From the NCBI RefSeq assembly GCF_029626225.1, contig NZ_JARUBP010000001.1, positions 6,820,001 through 6,884,000 on the forward strand: a stretch of DNA of 64,000 nucleotides, given 5' to 3'. The position numbers and the translations under genes are program-made. The notes beneath the pieces are model-generated. The model saw nothing but the letters and a program-made list of their open reading frames with translations, searched no databases and had not been told where the DNA came from. The DNA comes from Asanoa sp. WMMD1127 (lineage in GTDB: Bacteria > Actinomycetota > Actinomycetes > Mycobacteriales > Micromonosporaceae). Position 1 is the first letter of the stretch, and each line of letters opens with the position of its first letter. This document shows, piece by piece, positions 7,757-16,843 of the stretch.

Positions 7757-10312
7757 CTAGATTGCGATGCCCCGGCGGGTGGCTTCCGAGGACGCCTGGG
7801 TGCGGCTGCTGACACCGAGCTTGCGCAGGACGGCCGACACGTGGTGGTGGACGGTCTTCTCCGACAGGAAGAGCCGCGCGGCGATCTCGGCGTTGGACGC
7901 GCCCTCCCGGACGAGGGTCAACACCTCGGCCTCGCGGCGGGTCAGGCTGGCCGGGTTGCGGGTGGTCTGGGGCCGAGGGCCGCGCGGGAGCCCGCGGACG
8001 CCCTGTTCGCGCAGGCGGCGGGTGGCGATCGCGGCGGCGGGGCGGGCGCCGAGGCGCTGGAGGTCGTCGAGCGCCTGCCGCAGGTCGGCCTCGTCGCCGT
8101 CGAGCAGGACGAGAGCGCCGTCGTACGGGCAACCCAGCGCGTCCCACGTCTTGGCGGCGGTGCGCGGGTCGCCCGCGAATTGGCTCTGGTACGGGACGTC
8201 CACCGTCTCGGTCTCCGCCATGCCGGCCAGGCGGCGCAGCCAGGCGAGCTCGCCGACGATCCAGAGCGCGCCACGGTCGCGGGCGGCGGCCAGGACGTCG
8301 CGGCTCTCGTCGTCGATGCTCTGCCTGCTGGCGCCCCGCAGCCAGAGCGCCTCGGCGCGGGCGAGCGCGACGGGCGCGTGGTACTGCAGTTCGTGCTGGC
8401 CGTCGAGGAGCGCGCGGGCCTCGTCGAGCACGGCCCACGGGTCGGGGTCGCCGCGCCTGGCCCGCACGGTGCCGAGGATGGTGAGGGCGAGGATGCGCAG
8501 CAAGGGCACCGACGTGGCGTTGCGGAGGACGAAGGCGGCGTCGTCGGCCGCCTGCTGCCAGCGGCCCTGGTCGAGGTGGAAGCGGGCCCGGTAGGCCTGG
8601 ACGTAAAGTCGCCAGCCTTCGAGGCCCAACTGGTCGCAGAGCTCGACGCCGCGATCGAGCCAGGGCGCCAGCGCGTACGCCCGGGTCCGGCTCATCGCCC
8701 ATCCGACATGGATGAAAGCGCGGCCGACGTGCTCTTCGAACCCGGGCGTGGCGTTGGCGACGGCGAGGCTGTGCTCTACTTTGCTCAGTCCATTGTGGTC
8801 GCCGGTCAGCAGCTCGATCGTGCCGATGTTGTTGAGGCTGTGCACGATGACGGCTTTGTCGTCGAGCTGCTCGGCGAGGTCGATCGCGCGGCGCGCCCAG
8901 TCGATGGTCTCGGTGCGGCGTTCGTCGTTGAGGAACAGCTGCGAGAGGTTGCTGTAGGCGAGGGCGAGCTCGCGGCCGGGCGGCAGGGCTTCGAGCAGGC
9001 GCACGGCCTCGTGGCCGGCGGCGGTGGCCTCGTCGGCGCGGCCGCCGCACCACAGGCGGCGGGTCAGCAGGGAGAGCGCGGCCGCCTCGCCGCGCCGGTC
9101 ACCGCCCGCCCGGCGCACGGTGATCGCCTCCTGGAGCGCGTTGATCGACTCGTCGGTCTGGTCGGTGAGGTAGCACTCCTGCGAGCGGCGCTCCAGCAGG
9201 TCGGCGCGGTCCGGCCAGGCGAGGCCGGCGCCGAACCGGAGGGCGCGGGCGTAGTGGGCGGCCGCCTCGCGGTGGGCTCCCGTCAGGGCGGCCTGCTCGG
9301 CCGCCATGGGCGCGAACCGCTGCACCGCTTCGGCATCGCCGGCCGCCTCGGCGTGGTGGGCGAGCCGGGCGGCCTGGTGGTGTTGGCTTTCGAGCGCGGC
9401 GAGGGCCATGCGGTGCAGGTGGATGCGGCGGTGCGGGCTGAGCGACTCCTCGATCGCGCGGCGGGCGAGGTCGTGGCGGAAGGCGATGCCGCCGTGGACG
9501 GGTTCGAGGATGCCGGCGTCGAGGGCTTGCCGGAGGCCGGCGGCGGCGTCGTCGACCTGGGCGTCGAGCAGCCACAGCTCGCAGTGCGGCAGGGCGACGG
9601 ACACGGCCTCGATGACGGTGGTCGCCGCGTCGTCGAGGCGGGCGGCGCGGGCGAGGACGGCGTCGCGGACGGTGGCGGGGATGCCTTGGCCGTCCGCCGC
9701 GAGGACCTCGGTCACGAAGAAGGGGTTGCCGCCGGTCGCCTGGTGGAGCGCTTGCGGGTCGTGGTTGTTCGCCAGGGTGGCGACCGCCTCCGGGGAGAGT
9801 GGGTCGGCGGTCAGGCGCCGGCCGCGTACCTCGCCGAGCAGTCGCCGCAGCGGATGAGCCCGGCCGATCTCGTCGTCGCGGTAGGTGGCGACGATCAGAA
9901 GCGGGAGTCCGGCGATCCGGCGGCCGAGCAGGCTGAGCACGTCCAGGGTGGCCTCATCGGCCCAGTGCAGATCCTCCAGCACGATGATCGCGGGCTGTGT
10001 GGTTCGCGCGATCGCCGCGGCGATCTGGTGTGGCTTGGGGTTGTTCTCGAGGAGGTTCCTCAGGTCACCGGAGGGGGTGGCCTGGGCGATGTCGACGAAC
10101 GGGCCGAGGGGGCGGGGGGTGAAGAGCGGGTCGCAGGCGCCCCAGTGGACCTCGGCGTGGTCGCGGCAGAATTCGCGGACGAGCGCGGTCTTGCCGCCGC
10201 CGGCTTCGCCGCCGAGCAGCACGAGGACGCCGCCGTCGCCGCGCGCGACCGCGTCGTACGCGGCCCGCAGGGCGGCGAGGTGCGGCTCGCGCTCCACCAG
10301 GTGGGAACCCAT
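7757..10312 (-). CDS. LuxR-family LAL-type ATPase transcriptional regulator
   Basis: An 851-residue protein. The N-terminal AAA/STAND ATPase has Walker [13 protein letters not shown] (about 35-46) and a Walker B-like [15 protein letters not shown] near 110-125. Helical TPR-like repeats fill the middle. The C-terminal 65 residues are a LuxR helix-turn-helix ([35 protein letters not shown]). The start is ATG at 10312 or GTG at 10315. LAL proteins bind ATP and an inducer, then activate nearby operons. The DUF4242-lipoprotein pair directly downstream is the likeliest target. The signal is unknown. Confidence 0.92.
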   Translation of the reverse strand: MGSHLVEREPHLAALRAAYDAVARGDGGVLVLLGGEAGGGKTALVREFCRDHAEVHWGACDPLFTPRPLGPFVDIAQATPSGDLRNLLENNPKPHQIAAAIARTTQPAIIVLEDLHWADEATLDVLSLLGRRIAGLPLLIVATYRDDEIGRAHPLRRLLGEVRGRRLTADPLSPEAVATLANNHDPQALHQATGGNPFFVTEVLAADGQGIPATVRDAVLARAARLDDAATTVIEAVSVALPHCELWLLDAQVDDAAAGLRQALDAGILEPVHGGIAFRHDLARRAIEESLSPHRRIHLHRMALAALESQHHQAARLAHHAEAAGDAEAVQRFAPMAAEQAALTGAHREAAAHYARALRFGAGLAWPDRADLLERRSQECYLTDQTDESINALQEAITVRRAGGDRRGEAAALSLLTRRLWCGGRADEATAAGHEAVRLLEALPPGRELALAYSNLSQLFLNDERRTETIDWARRAIDLAEQLDDKAVIVHSLNNIGTIELLTGDHNGLSKVEHSLAVANATPGFEEHVGRAFIHVGWAMSRTRAYALAPWLDRGVELCDQLGLEGWRLYVQAYRARFHLDQGRWQQAADDAAFVLRNATSVPLLRILALTILGTVRARRGDPDPWAVLDEARALLDGQHELQYHAPVALARAEALWLRGASRQSIDDESRDVLAAARDRGALWIVGELAWLRRLAGMAETETVDVPYQSQFAGDPRTAAKTWDALGCPYDGALVLLDGDEADLRQALDDLQRLGARPAAAIATRRLREQGVRGLPRGPRPQTTRNPASLTRREAEVLTLVREGASNAEIAARLFLSEKTVHHHVSAVLRKLGVSSRTQASSEATRRGIAI

Positions 10313-10341
10313 CACCGAACACTGACAGAGCGGGCCGCGGT

Positions 10342-10656
10342 CTACTGTCGGCTATCGGGCTCGAGGTCCTGGCAGTACCACACGGTGGCGTACGGGAGCT
10401 CCGCCACGACCCGGGCCGCAAGCAGCCGCCCTTCCGCCGCGTGCGCGTCGTCCTCGGCTCTGGAGACCTCATGGCTGTCGTTCGGATCGGCGATGTCGAC
10501 CATCGACTCGTACCGCCGCTGCCACGCCGCCAGCCGCCCGACCAGACTGGACGTCAGGCCGAGATCGGCCGGGTCGCGGTTCTCGAAGGTGCCGCCTGGG
10601 CTGTCCCTGACCCACAACGGCCAGCAGCCGTAGTCGTCCATCACCTTGATGAGCAC
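10342..10656 (-). CDS. Conserved hypothetical protein, 104 aa
   Basis: It starts at GTG ([15 protein letters not shown]) with GAGGAG six bases upstream, and ends 29 bases before the LuxR start, so the two may be co-transcribed. The sequence is a small alpha/beta domain with a Cys-Trp rich N-terminus, a central helix ([16 protein letters not shown]) and [27 protein letters not shown]. No signal peptide or membrane segment. I do not recognise a characterised family. Strong start context and good codon bias support a real gene. Confidence 0.75.
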   Translation of the reverse strand: MLIKVMDDYGCWPLWVRDSPGGTFENRDPADLGLTSSLVGRLAAWQRRYESMVDIADPNDSHEVSRAEDDAHAAEGRLLAARVVAELPYATVWYCQDLEPDSRQ

Positions 10657-10731
10657 GAGCCTCTCCTCGACCCGCCGCCGGCGCTGGGGCTGGGCCGGCC
10701 GGGGTTGGCCGGAGCCGGGTCGGCCGGGGGT

Positions 10732-10840
10732 TGGCCGGGTCCGGGGTCGGCCGGGTCCGGGGTCGGCCGGATCCGAGGCCGACCGGGGTTGGAGCCAGGC
10801 CGGGGTCGGAGCCAGCCCGGGGTCGGAGCCAGCCCGGCAG
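10732..10840. repeat. GC-rich tandem repeat array A (16-bp and 17-bp units)
   Basis: About three copies of a 16-base unit (CGGCCGGGTCCGGGGT-like) are followed at 10783, 10800 and 10817 by three copies of a 17-base unit (CCGGGGTCGGAGCCAGC and variants). The array lies between the divergent hypothetical gene (10656) and the MFS gene (10913). It is not convincingly coding in any frame. Confidence 0.8.
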
Positions 10841-10912
10841 GCCTGGACGATTGGTCAAAGAGCCGCGACGCACGATCAAGCACCGCCGGCCGCGTGCGGC
10901 GACGCTTGCCGG

Positions 10913-12106
10913 GTGACTTTGACATCTGATCTTGACCGGCCCGCGACCGCCGCGGTGGGGCGGTCGGCGCGGTCGCCGTGGTTCGCCGTCGGCGCGGTGG
11001 GTCTGGGGATCTTCGCGCTGGTGACCAGCGAGTTCCTGCCGGCCAGCCTGCTGCCCCGGATCGCGGCAGACATGGGCGTCACCGAAGGCGTCGCCGGCCA
11101 GGCGGTCACCGCCACGGCGATCATGGGAGCCATCACGGCGCCGACGATCGCGATCGTCGTACCCCGGCTTGATCGGAAGCTCCTTCTTGCTCTCTTGACC
11201 CTCCTGGCGGTCGCGTCGAACGCGCTGGTCGCGGTGGCGCCGTGGTACCCGCTGCTGCTGGTCGCCCGCCTGCTCCTCGGCATCGCCCTCGCCGGCTTCT
11301 GGGCAATGGCGTTGGCGGTGGTCGGCCAACTGGTCACTGCGGACAAGCTCGGCCGCGCGATGACGGTGGTCAACCTCGGCGTCTCACTGGCGACGGTCAC
11401 GGCGGTCCCGGTGGGCACGTACCTGGGCGAGGCCTGGGGCTGGCGGCCGGTCTTCTGGCTGGCCGGCGCCGCCGCCCTGGCCGCGCTGGGCCTGCTGCTC
11501 GCCTGGCTGCCGCCGATCCCGGCCGCCGGCGCGCCACCGCTGCGCGCCCTGGTGGACACCGCCCGCAGCCGCACGATGGTCCTCGGCATGCTCGCGATCC
11601 TGCTGGTCGCCGGCGGCCACTTCGCGGCCTTCACCTACGTCCGCCCGGCGGCGGAACGCGTCCCGGACATCACCCCGTCCTCGCTGGCCGTGCTCCTGAC
11701 GGTCTTCGGCCTCGCCGCCTTCGTGGGCACGATGATCGCGGGCCCGCTGGCCGACCGCCGCCTACGCCTCGGCGTCCTCGTGGCGCCCCTCCTCATCGCC
11801 GCCGCCGTGACCGGCTTCGCGCTGCTGTCCGACTCGTACGCCGCGGTCGCCGTCGCGGTCGCGCTGTGGGGCCTGGCGTTCGGCGGCCTGCCGACGCTGG
11901 TGCTGACCTGGGTCGCCCGCGCGGAGCCGAACCGCCTCGAACCGGCCGGCAGCCTCGCCACCGCGATGTTCCAGGTAGCCATCGCCACCGGCGCAGCCGT
12001 CGGCGGCGTCCTCGTCGACGCCTTCGACGTGCGCGTGGCCATGGTGGTCGCCGCCGTCGCGGCGGCCATCGGTGGCTTCCTGTTCGCGAACGCCCGACGC
12101 GCCTGA
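10913..12106 (+). CDS. MFS transporter (DHA1, AraJ/YdeA-like)
   Basis: A 397-residue integral membrane protein with about 12 hydrophobic segments and no signal peptide. The motif A-like loop (VVPRLDRKLLLALLTL) follows TM2; PVGTYLGEAWGWRPVFW near TM5 is typical of drug/sugar-efflux DHA1 transporters of the AraJ/YdeA/NepI type. GTG at 10913 (VTLTSDLDRPATAA) was chosen because it gives the normal family N-terminus; the open frame upstream only translates the repeat array. Likely exports a small molecule by proton antiport. Substrate unknown. It is convergent with the AraC regulator. Confidence 0.85.
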   Translation: MTLTSDLDRPATAAVGRSARSPWFAVGAVGLGIFALVTSEFLPASLLPRIAADMGVTEGVAGQAVTATAIMGAITAPTIAIVVPRLDRKLLLALLTLLAVASNALVAVAPWYPLLLVARLLLGIALAGFWAMALAVVGQLVTADKLGRAMTVVNLGVSLATVTAVPVGTYLGEAWGWRPVFWLAGAAALAALGLLLAWLPPIPAAGAPPLRALVDTARSRTMVLGMLAILLVAGGHFAAFTYVRPAAERVPDITPSSLAVLLTVFGLAAFVGTMIAGPLADRRLRLGVLVAPLLIAAAVTGFALLSDSYAAVAVAVALWGLAFGGLPTLVLTWVARAEPNRLEPAGSLATAMFQVAIATGAAVGGVLVDAFDVRVAMVVAAVAAAIGGFLFANARRA

Positions 12107-12140
12107 CCTCGTCGTCCGCGGCGGCGCCGGGCCGCGCGCC

Positions 12141-12265
12141 GCCGCGTACGCAGACCGGCTCCCCGGGCCGGGCGTCGCCGCGTACGCAGACCGGCGCCCG
12201 GGCCGGGCGTCGCCGCGTACGCAGACCGGCTCCCCGGGCCGGGCGTCGGCGTCGCAGACCGGCAC
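12141..12265. repeat. 36-bp tandem repeat array B
   Basis: Three near-identical 36-base units start at 12141, 12177 and 12213, each containing GCCGCGTACGCAGACCGG and CCCGGGCCGGGCGTC, followed by a degenerate partial copy to about 12265. It fills the gap between two convergent stop codons (12106 and 12298). The GC-rich units could fold and act as a terminator region, but no canonical hairpin plus U-tract is seen. Confidence 0.85.
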
Positions 12266-12297
12266 CCCGGCCGAGGTCCCCCATCGCAAGGCGCCGG

Positions 12298-13155
12298 TCA
12301 GGCCGGCGGCGCACTCCAGCCGTTGTCACCCTGCCGCCACTGAGTCGGCGGCACGCCGGCGTTCCGGCGGAACGCACGGCTGAACGCCGCCTCGGAGCCG
12401 TACCCCAACCGCACCGCGACCTCGGCCACGCTCGTCCGGTCGGTGAGCAGGCGCTTGGCCTGCTCCATGCGGATCCGGGCCAGGTAGCGGGCCGGCGACT
12501 CACCCACCACGTCCCGGAAGCGCTTCGCGAAGGCCGATCGCGACGCCAGCGCCACCCGCGCGAGCGTCTCCACCGTCCACGGCGAGCCGGGCGCCTCGTG
12601 GATGGCCTCCAACGCCCGCCCCACCTCCGCATCGCGCAACGGCACCGTCAGCAGCGGCAGACTGCCGCAGTCGGACTCCACCCACCGTCTGATGGCGGCC
12701 GCGGTCAGGACGTTGGCCAGTTGGGAGACGACCGAACGGGAGCCCGGTCGATCACCGCACGCCTCGAAGGCCATGCCGTCGATGACGGCGGCGACGACCG
12801 GTTCGCGCACGGACAGGCAGCACGCGATCAGCATCTCGGGCATGACCGCGGCGACCCGGCCCGCGTTCGGTGAGGCGGCCTCCAGGTCCCCGGTGTGTAG
12901 GACCGTCCCGCCGCGCGCGATCAGCGTGTGTTCGCCGCCCCGTGGCAGCAGAAGGAAGTCGCCGGTCCCGAGCCGGGTGTTCGCGGTGCCCCGCACGTCG
13001 AGCCCACCCTCGGCCACGAAGTGGAACCGCATGCCGGTTCCACCCACGACGCGGCGCTCGCTGCCCCGCAACGTCTCCTTCCGGTAGCCGCCCACGGACC
13101 AGCGGAGCCGCTCCAACACATCGCTCAGGTCGTCCGTAGCCGGCGTCACGGTCAT
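12298..13155 (-). CDS. AraC-family transcriptional regulator with cupin sensor domain
   Basis: A 285-residue protein. Residues about 15-185 form an AraC cupin-like domain (GTGMRFHFVAEGGLDV, TGDFLLLPRGGEHTL). Residues about 190-285 hold two helix-turn-helix motifs (VETLARVALASRSAFAKRF; VAEVAVRLGYGSEAAFSRAF), ending in the family tail GVPPTQWR. It resembles the AraC_N/Cupin_6 regulators often controlling oxidoreductases or efflux genes. It is convergent with the MFS gene, which may be its target, though no operator was identified. Ligand unknown. Confidence 0.9.
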   Translation of the reverse strand: MTVTPATDDLSDVLERLRWSVGGYRKETLRGSERRVVGGTGMRFHFVAEGGLDVRGTANTRLGTGDFLLLPRGGEHTLIARGGTVLHTGDLEAASPNAGRVAAVMPEMLIACCLSVREPVVAAVIDGMAFEACGDRPGSRSVVSQLANVLTAAAIRRWVESDCGSLPLLTVPLRDAEVGRALEAIHEAPGSPWTVETLARVALASRSAFAKRFRDVVGESPARYLARIRMEQAKRLLTDRTSVAEVAVRLGYGSEAAFSRAFRRNAGVPPTQWRQGDNGWSAPPA

Positions 13156-13253
13156 GCCCGGTCCAGCATCGCCGGCTCGAAGAGCATTCCCGGCGTGGCG
13201 TCCGCCACGTTCCCAACACCGCGGACCGGACCATTGACCGGGACCGGCCTGTC

Positions 13254-13287
13254 GGAGGCCCGCCGGCGCACGCGCCGGTGGGCCTCC
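13254..13287. terminator. Strong hairpin terminator after the amylase gene
   Basis: A 15-bp stem with one G-T wobble and a 4-base loop (CACG) lies 16 bases beyond the amylase stop on the minus strand. There is no U-tract, as is common in high-GC actinobacteria. It may also insulate the AraC promoter region. Confidence 0.75.
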
Positions 13288-13302
13288 GGAGCAGGCGGCC
13301 GG

Positions 13303-16098
13303 TCAGACGGCCGGTTTGCTGGTGTAGACCGTGGGATCGCCCTGGATGAGCCAGATCTCGGGCGAGTTGATCGGTAGGAAGGACCGGTCGCCGCCCGGCT
13401 CCCGGGTCGACGGGACCGCGTCGCCGTTGGGTAGGTGCATGATGAAGTTGACCGGCTTCGTGTCGTCGGCCAGCGGGATCGGGTAGTCGGCCCAGCCGTC
13501 GGTCACACCCGACCGCGGCCACGGCTTGTCCCAGGCGATCTGCGCGAGGACTTCCGGCGCCACCGCCTCGCCCCACATGTGCAGGCCCCAGCCCGCCGCG
13601 GGCGGGTCGCCGTAGTCGCCCGCCGGCCGGTAGTAGTGGACCGTCGCCGACGTGGCCGGTGGGCCAGCCGCCCGGACCCGGCGCGTCTCGCTGGTGGCGC
13701 CCGGACCGGCCAGGCCGCCGGGTAGCAGCACTGCGCGGTATTCGACCGGGGTGTCCGCCGCGAGGTTGAGCGGCGTCAGGTCGTCGAACACCGTGTAGGC
13801 CGGCGACGACGAGTCGGTGCCGATCCGGGTCCACGGGCCGCCGGCGACACGACGCTCGATGGCCACGACGTTGGTGGCCCGTTCGGGGTCGACGACCGCC
13901 CGCACCTCGACCGTGCCCCGCACGCCGCTGCCCTCGCCCGGCGCTTCGATCGTGACCAGCGGCGCCGGCACTGCCGCCGAGCGCGCCGCGGACTCCCGCG
14001 TGTGGCCCTTGTTGTCGAGCACCACCGCGCGATAGCGGACCGGCGTGCCCGCGCGCACGTCGCTGACGTCGTCGAACACCTGGTAGGGCGCGTTGTCGTC
14101 GGTGCCGACCGGCCGCCACGGCCCGCCGTCGACGGACGCGTAGAACGTGACCTCGTAGAAGGACGAGCCCCCCACGTTGGCGGTCACCTGGAGCCGGCCA
14201 CGCGAACCCGGCGCCGGCACCGGCGCGGCCAGCGACACCGCCGGCGCCCAGCGGGACCCGGCCACCCTGCCGGTCGCCTCGTAGACCACCGCCGACAGCG
14301 GCGGCACCGAGAGCGTCAGCCGCCCGTCGCCGCCGGTGCGGACAATCCGCGGCCCGGCACCGTAGACATTCTTGAAGTTCTCCCGGCCCGACGCGTAGGT
14401 CGGGATGGTCGCCGACTGCGCGGCCTCGCTGTTGTTGAGGGCGACCACGTATTCGCGCTGGTCCCGCCGATCGAGCCGGGAGAACGCGTAGACGCCCGGG
14501 CCCTCGCTCGCGAACCGGTGCTGCTGGGCGCCGTCGCGCAAGGCCGGATGGCGCTTCGTCAAGGCGGCCAGGTCGCCGATCGACTCGTACAACGGGTGAG
14601 TGGTGACGTAGTTGTCGTGCGCGTGGGTGGCATCGGTGCCCAGCAGGTCGTCGTCGAGATAGTCGGGCACCCGGCTCGCGAACAGCGTCTGCCGCGCGTC
14701 CTGGTCGCCGCCCGGACCGGTGAAGCCCTGCTCGTCGCCGTAGTAGACGACGGGGTTGCCGCGCGACAGGTACATCAGCTCGTGGGCCAGCCGGTCGCGG
14801 GCGACCCATTCCGCGTCGGTCGCGCCGGGGTTGTCACCGCGCACGAAGCCGCCGATGCGGCCCATGTCGTGGTTTCCGAGGAAGGTCGGCAGCTGGTAGG
14901 CGTTGGAGTCGGCGTCGGTGTACCAGTCGTCGCCGGCGAAGAAGGTCTGCAGCGCCGCGGCCGGTTGGCCGCGCGACGCGAAGTTGCGGGCCGCCTCCTG
15001 GAACGGGAAGTCGAGCACCGACTGCATCCGGTCGCGGGTCGTGAACTGCGAGGTGAAGCTCTTCGTCGTGTCGAAGACCTCGCCGAACATGAAGAACTCG
15101 CGCTTGCCCTGGCGGTGGGCGTAGTCGAGGATCTCCGGCCCGAACTCCTGCCAGAACTCGTCGTTGACGTGCTTCATCGTGTCGATCCGGAAGCCGTCGA
15201 CGCCGAAGTCCCGGATCCACGTCTTGTAGATGTCGATCATTCCGCGGACCACGCGCGGGTTCTCGGTGAACAGGTCGTCGAGGCCGAAGAAGTCGCCGTA
15301 GTAGGAGTTCTCGCCGACGAACGTGGTGTCGCCGCGGTTGTGGTAGAGCGTGACGTCGTTGAGCCACGCCGGCACCTTGAGGTTCTGCTCGGCGGGGTCG
15401 AGCACCGGCGTGTAGGGGAACGACGTCGCCGGGTCCAGCGCGGGGAACGACGGCTTGCCGGCGAAGTCGCGGTCGTCGAACGTCGCGCCGGACGCCGTGC
15501 GGTAGGGCGCGACGTCCTTGCTGACGTAGGCCTTCCGCGCGCCCTCCTCGTAGCCGATGACGTCGGCGGTGTGGTTGGTGATGATGTCGAAGTAGACCTT
15601 CATGCCCTTGGCGTGGGCGGTGTCGATCAGCGCGCGCAGGTCGGCGTTGGTGCCGAGGTGGGGGTCGATCTGCGTGAAGTCGGTGATCCAGTAGCCGTGG
15701 TAGCCCGCCGACGGGCCGTCTTCGAGCTGGACCGCCTTGTTCTTGAAGCTGGGCGTCAGCCAGATCGAGGTGGTGCCCAGCCCCTTGATGTAGTCGATCT
15801 TCGACCGCAGGCCCTTGAGGTCACCGCCGTTGTAGAAGCCCTTGCGGGTCGGGTCGAAGCCGGACACCAGCGGGTCGGAGCCCAGGCCGCCCTGGTCGTT
15901 GCCGGTGTCGCCGTTGGCGAACCGGTCGGCCATCACGAAGTAGAAGTTCTCGTCGGTCACCGGCTCGCGTAGCGAGTGACGGGCGGGCAGGTCGTCCCCG
16001 TGACCGCCGGCGACCGCTGGGGCGGCAGGCAGGGTGGCCACGAGCAACAGCGCGACGAACAGGCCGAGCGCGCGCCGGATGGATCCAGGTATGGACAT
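13303..16098 (-). CDS. Secreted GH13 alpha-amylase with C-terminal PUD domain
   Basis: A 931-residue exported glycoside hydrolase. The signal peptide is MSIPGSIRRALGLFVALLL to about AVAGG. The GH13 barrel spans about 45-560, with conserved region I-like DIITNHTADV, nucleophile region GFRIDTMKH, acid/base region FMFGEVFD and transition-state Asp in FLGNHDMGR. An amylase C-domain follows. Two related beta-sandwich repeats of about 95 residues come next (each with PYQVFDD/AYTVFDD). The C-terminus, YYRPAGDYGDPPAAGWGLHM to WLIQGDPTVY, is a pullulanase-associated (PUD) domain. ATG at 16098 follows GGGGGGAAG. It degrades alpha-glucans such as starch, glycogen or pullulan outside the cell; exact linkage specificity is uncertain. 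Confidence 0.92.
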   Translation of the reverse strand: MSIPGSIRRALGLFVALLLVATLPAAPAVAGGHGDDLPARHSLREPVTDENFYFVMADRFANGDTGNDQGGLGSDPLVSGFDPTRKGFYNGGDLKGLRSKIDYIKGLGTTSIWLTPSFKNKAVQLEDGPSAGYHGYWITDFTQIDPHLGTNADLRALIDTAHAKGMKVYFDIITNHTADVIGYEEGARKAYVSKDVAPYRTASGATFDDRDFAGKPSFPALDPATSFPYTPVLDPAEQNLKVPAWLNDVTLYHNRGDTTFVGENSYYGDFFGLDDLFTENPRVVRGMIDIYKTWIRDFGVDGFRIDTMKHVNDEFWQEFGPEILDYAHRQGKREFFMFGEVFDTTKSFTSQFTTRDRMQSVLDFPFQEAARNFASRGQPAAALQTFFAGDDWYTDADSNAYQLPTFLGNHDMGRIGGFVRGDNPGATDAEWVARDRLAHELMYLSRGNPVVYYGDEQGFTGPGGDQDARQTLFASRVPDYLDDDLLGTDATHAHDNYVTTHPLYESIGDLAALTKRHPALRDGAQQHRFASEGPGVYAFSRLDRRDQREYVVALNNSEAAQSATIPTYASGRENFKNVYGAGPRIVRTGGDGRLTLSVPPLSAVVYEATGRVAGSRWAPAVSLAAPVPAPGSRGRLQVTANVGGSSFYEVTFYASVDGGPWRPVGTDDNAPYQVFDDVSDVRAGTPVRYRAVVLDNKGHTRESAARSAAVPAPLVTIEAPGEGSGVRGTVEVRAVVDPERATNVVAIERRVAGGPWTRIGTDSSSPAYTVFDDLTPLNLAADTPVEYRAVLLPGGLAGPGATSETRRVRAAGPPATSATVHYYRPAGDYGDPPAAGWGLHMWGEAVAPEVLAQIAWDKPWPRSGVTDGWADYPIPLADDTKPVNFIMHLPNGDAVPSTREPGGDRSFLPINSPEIWLIQGDPTVYTSKPAV

Positions 16099-16263
16099 CT
16101 TCCCCCCTCGGACATCGACCGACGGGGACGTTACCTGGGGGCACCGACATTGCAAACCGATGAATCAGTCGGACAAATCACGGGTACGCGGGCACAAACG
16201 TCCTCTTCAGACAGCGGCGAGCAACGAATGCACGGAAACGGCGGGGTCGCGTAGGCGGGATCG

Positions 16264-16785
16264 TTATCTTGCAGGGGCCGGCCCGTGGTGCCACGGCAGC
16301 TCCACCGGGCATTCCGGCAGCCGGCCCGCGGCGAGATCGTCGAGCAGGCCGGCCAGGCCGTACGGGATGACCGTCTCCACCGGCGCCACCAGCTCGGCGC
16401 GGGTCCACCAGCGGTGACCCACGTGAACGGCGCCCTCGTCGACGCCCATGCCGCCCATGTCCGGCGCGAACGCGTCGACCCGCAGCACGAAGAAGTCATC
16501 GCGGAACAGGCCGTTGGCCCAGCCGAGATCGGCATAACCGCCGATGTACGCGACCGGCGCACCGAGGTCGGCCGGCGGCACCGAAAGGCCGACCTCCTCA
16601 CCCATCTCCCGCGCCGCCGCATCGGCCAGTGACTCGCCCGGCTCGACGCCGCCACCGGGCGCGCACCAGCCGTACGGGCCGAATTCGGGCACGTCCCGCT
16701 CGGCGAAGCGGAAGTGAAGCAGCAGCACGCGCAGGTCGGGGTCGAGCAACAGCACCCGCGCGGAGCGTCGCGCAAAATTCTTCAC
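16264..16785 (-). CDS. Nudix hydrolase
   Basis: A 173-residue protein with a complete Nudix box at about 45-67 (GGGVEPGESLADAAAREMGE followed by EVGL), the metal and pyrophosphate site. GTG at 16785 (VKNFARRSARVLLLDP) is preferred: AGGG lies seven bases upstream, and it gives the usual Nudix N-terminus. An in-frame ATG at 16836 would add 17 residues but begins inside the LexA box of the divergent polymerase gene. It hydrolyses a nucleoside diphosphate linked to an unknown group; a house-cleaning role would fit the SOS neighbour but is not shown. Confidence 0.88.
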   Translation of the reverse strand: MKNFARRSARVLLLDPDLRVLLLHFRFAERDVPEFGPYGWCAPGGGVEPGESLADAAAREMGEEVGLSVPPADLGAPVAYIGGYADLGWANGLFRDDFFVLRVDAFAPDMGGMGVDEGAVHVGHRWWTRAELVAPVETVIPYGLAGLLDDLAAGRLPECPVELPWHHGPAPAR

Positions 16786-16829
16786 CGCAATATCCCTGCA
16801 CTCTCTGGACACCGGTTGACCTGCCCATG

Positions 16830-16843
16830 CGAACATATGTTCG
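16830..16843. promoter_or_regulatory. LexA box (SOS operator) at the dinB start
   Basis: CGAACATATGTTCG is a perfect 14-base palindrome matching the actinobacterial and Bacillus-type LexA operator CGAAC-N4-GTTCG. A TTGACC -35-like hexamer lies at 16816-16821. It overlaps the proposed start codon of the DNA polymerase IV gene and sits 45 bases upstream of the divergent Nudix start, so it could repress both. Confidence 0.85.

Noticed and set aside
12141-12265. CRISPR array
   Set aside because: The 36-base units abut without unique spacers and no cas genes are present; it is a simple tandem repeat.
14002-15972. A 656-codon plus-strand frame opposite the amylase
   Set aside because: Antisense shadow; GH13 motifs are unequivocal on the minus strand.
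16786-16836. ATG at 16836 as the Nudix start
   Set aside because: The added residues are encoded by the operator region of the divergent dinB gene and do not resemble Nudix N-termini; GTG at 16785 has a ribosome site.
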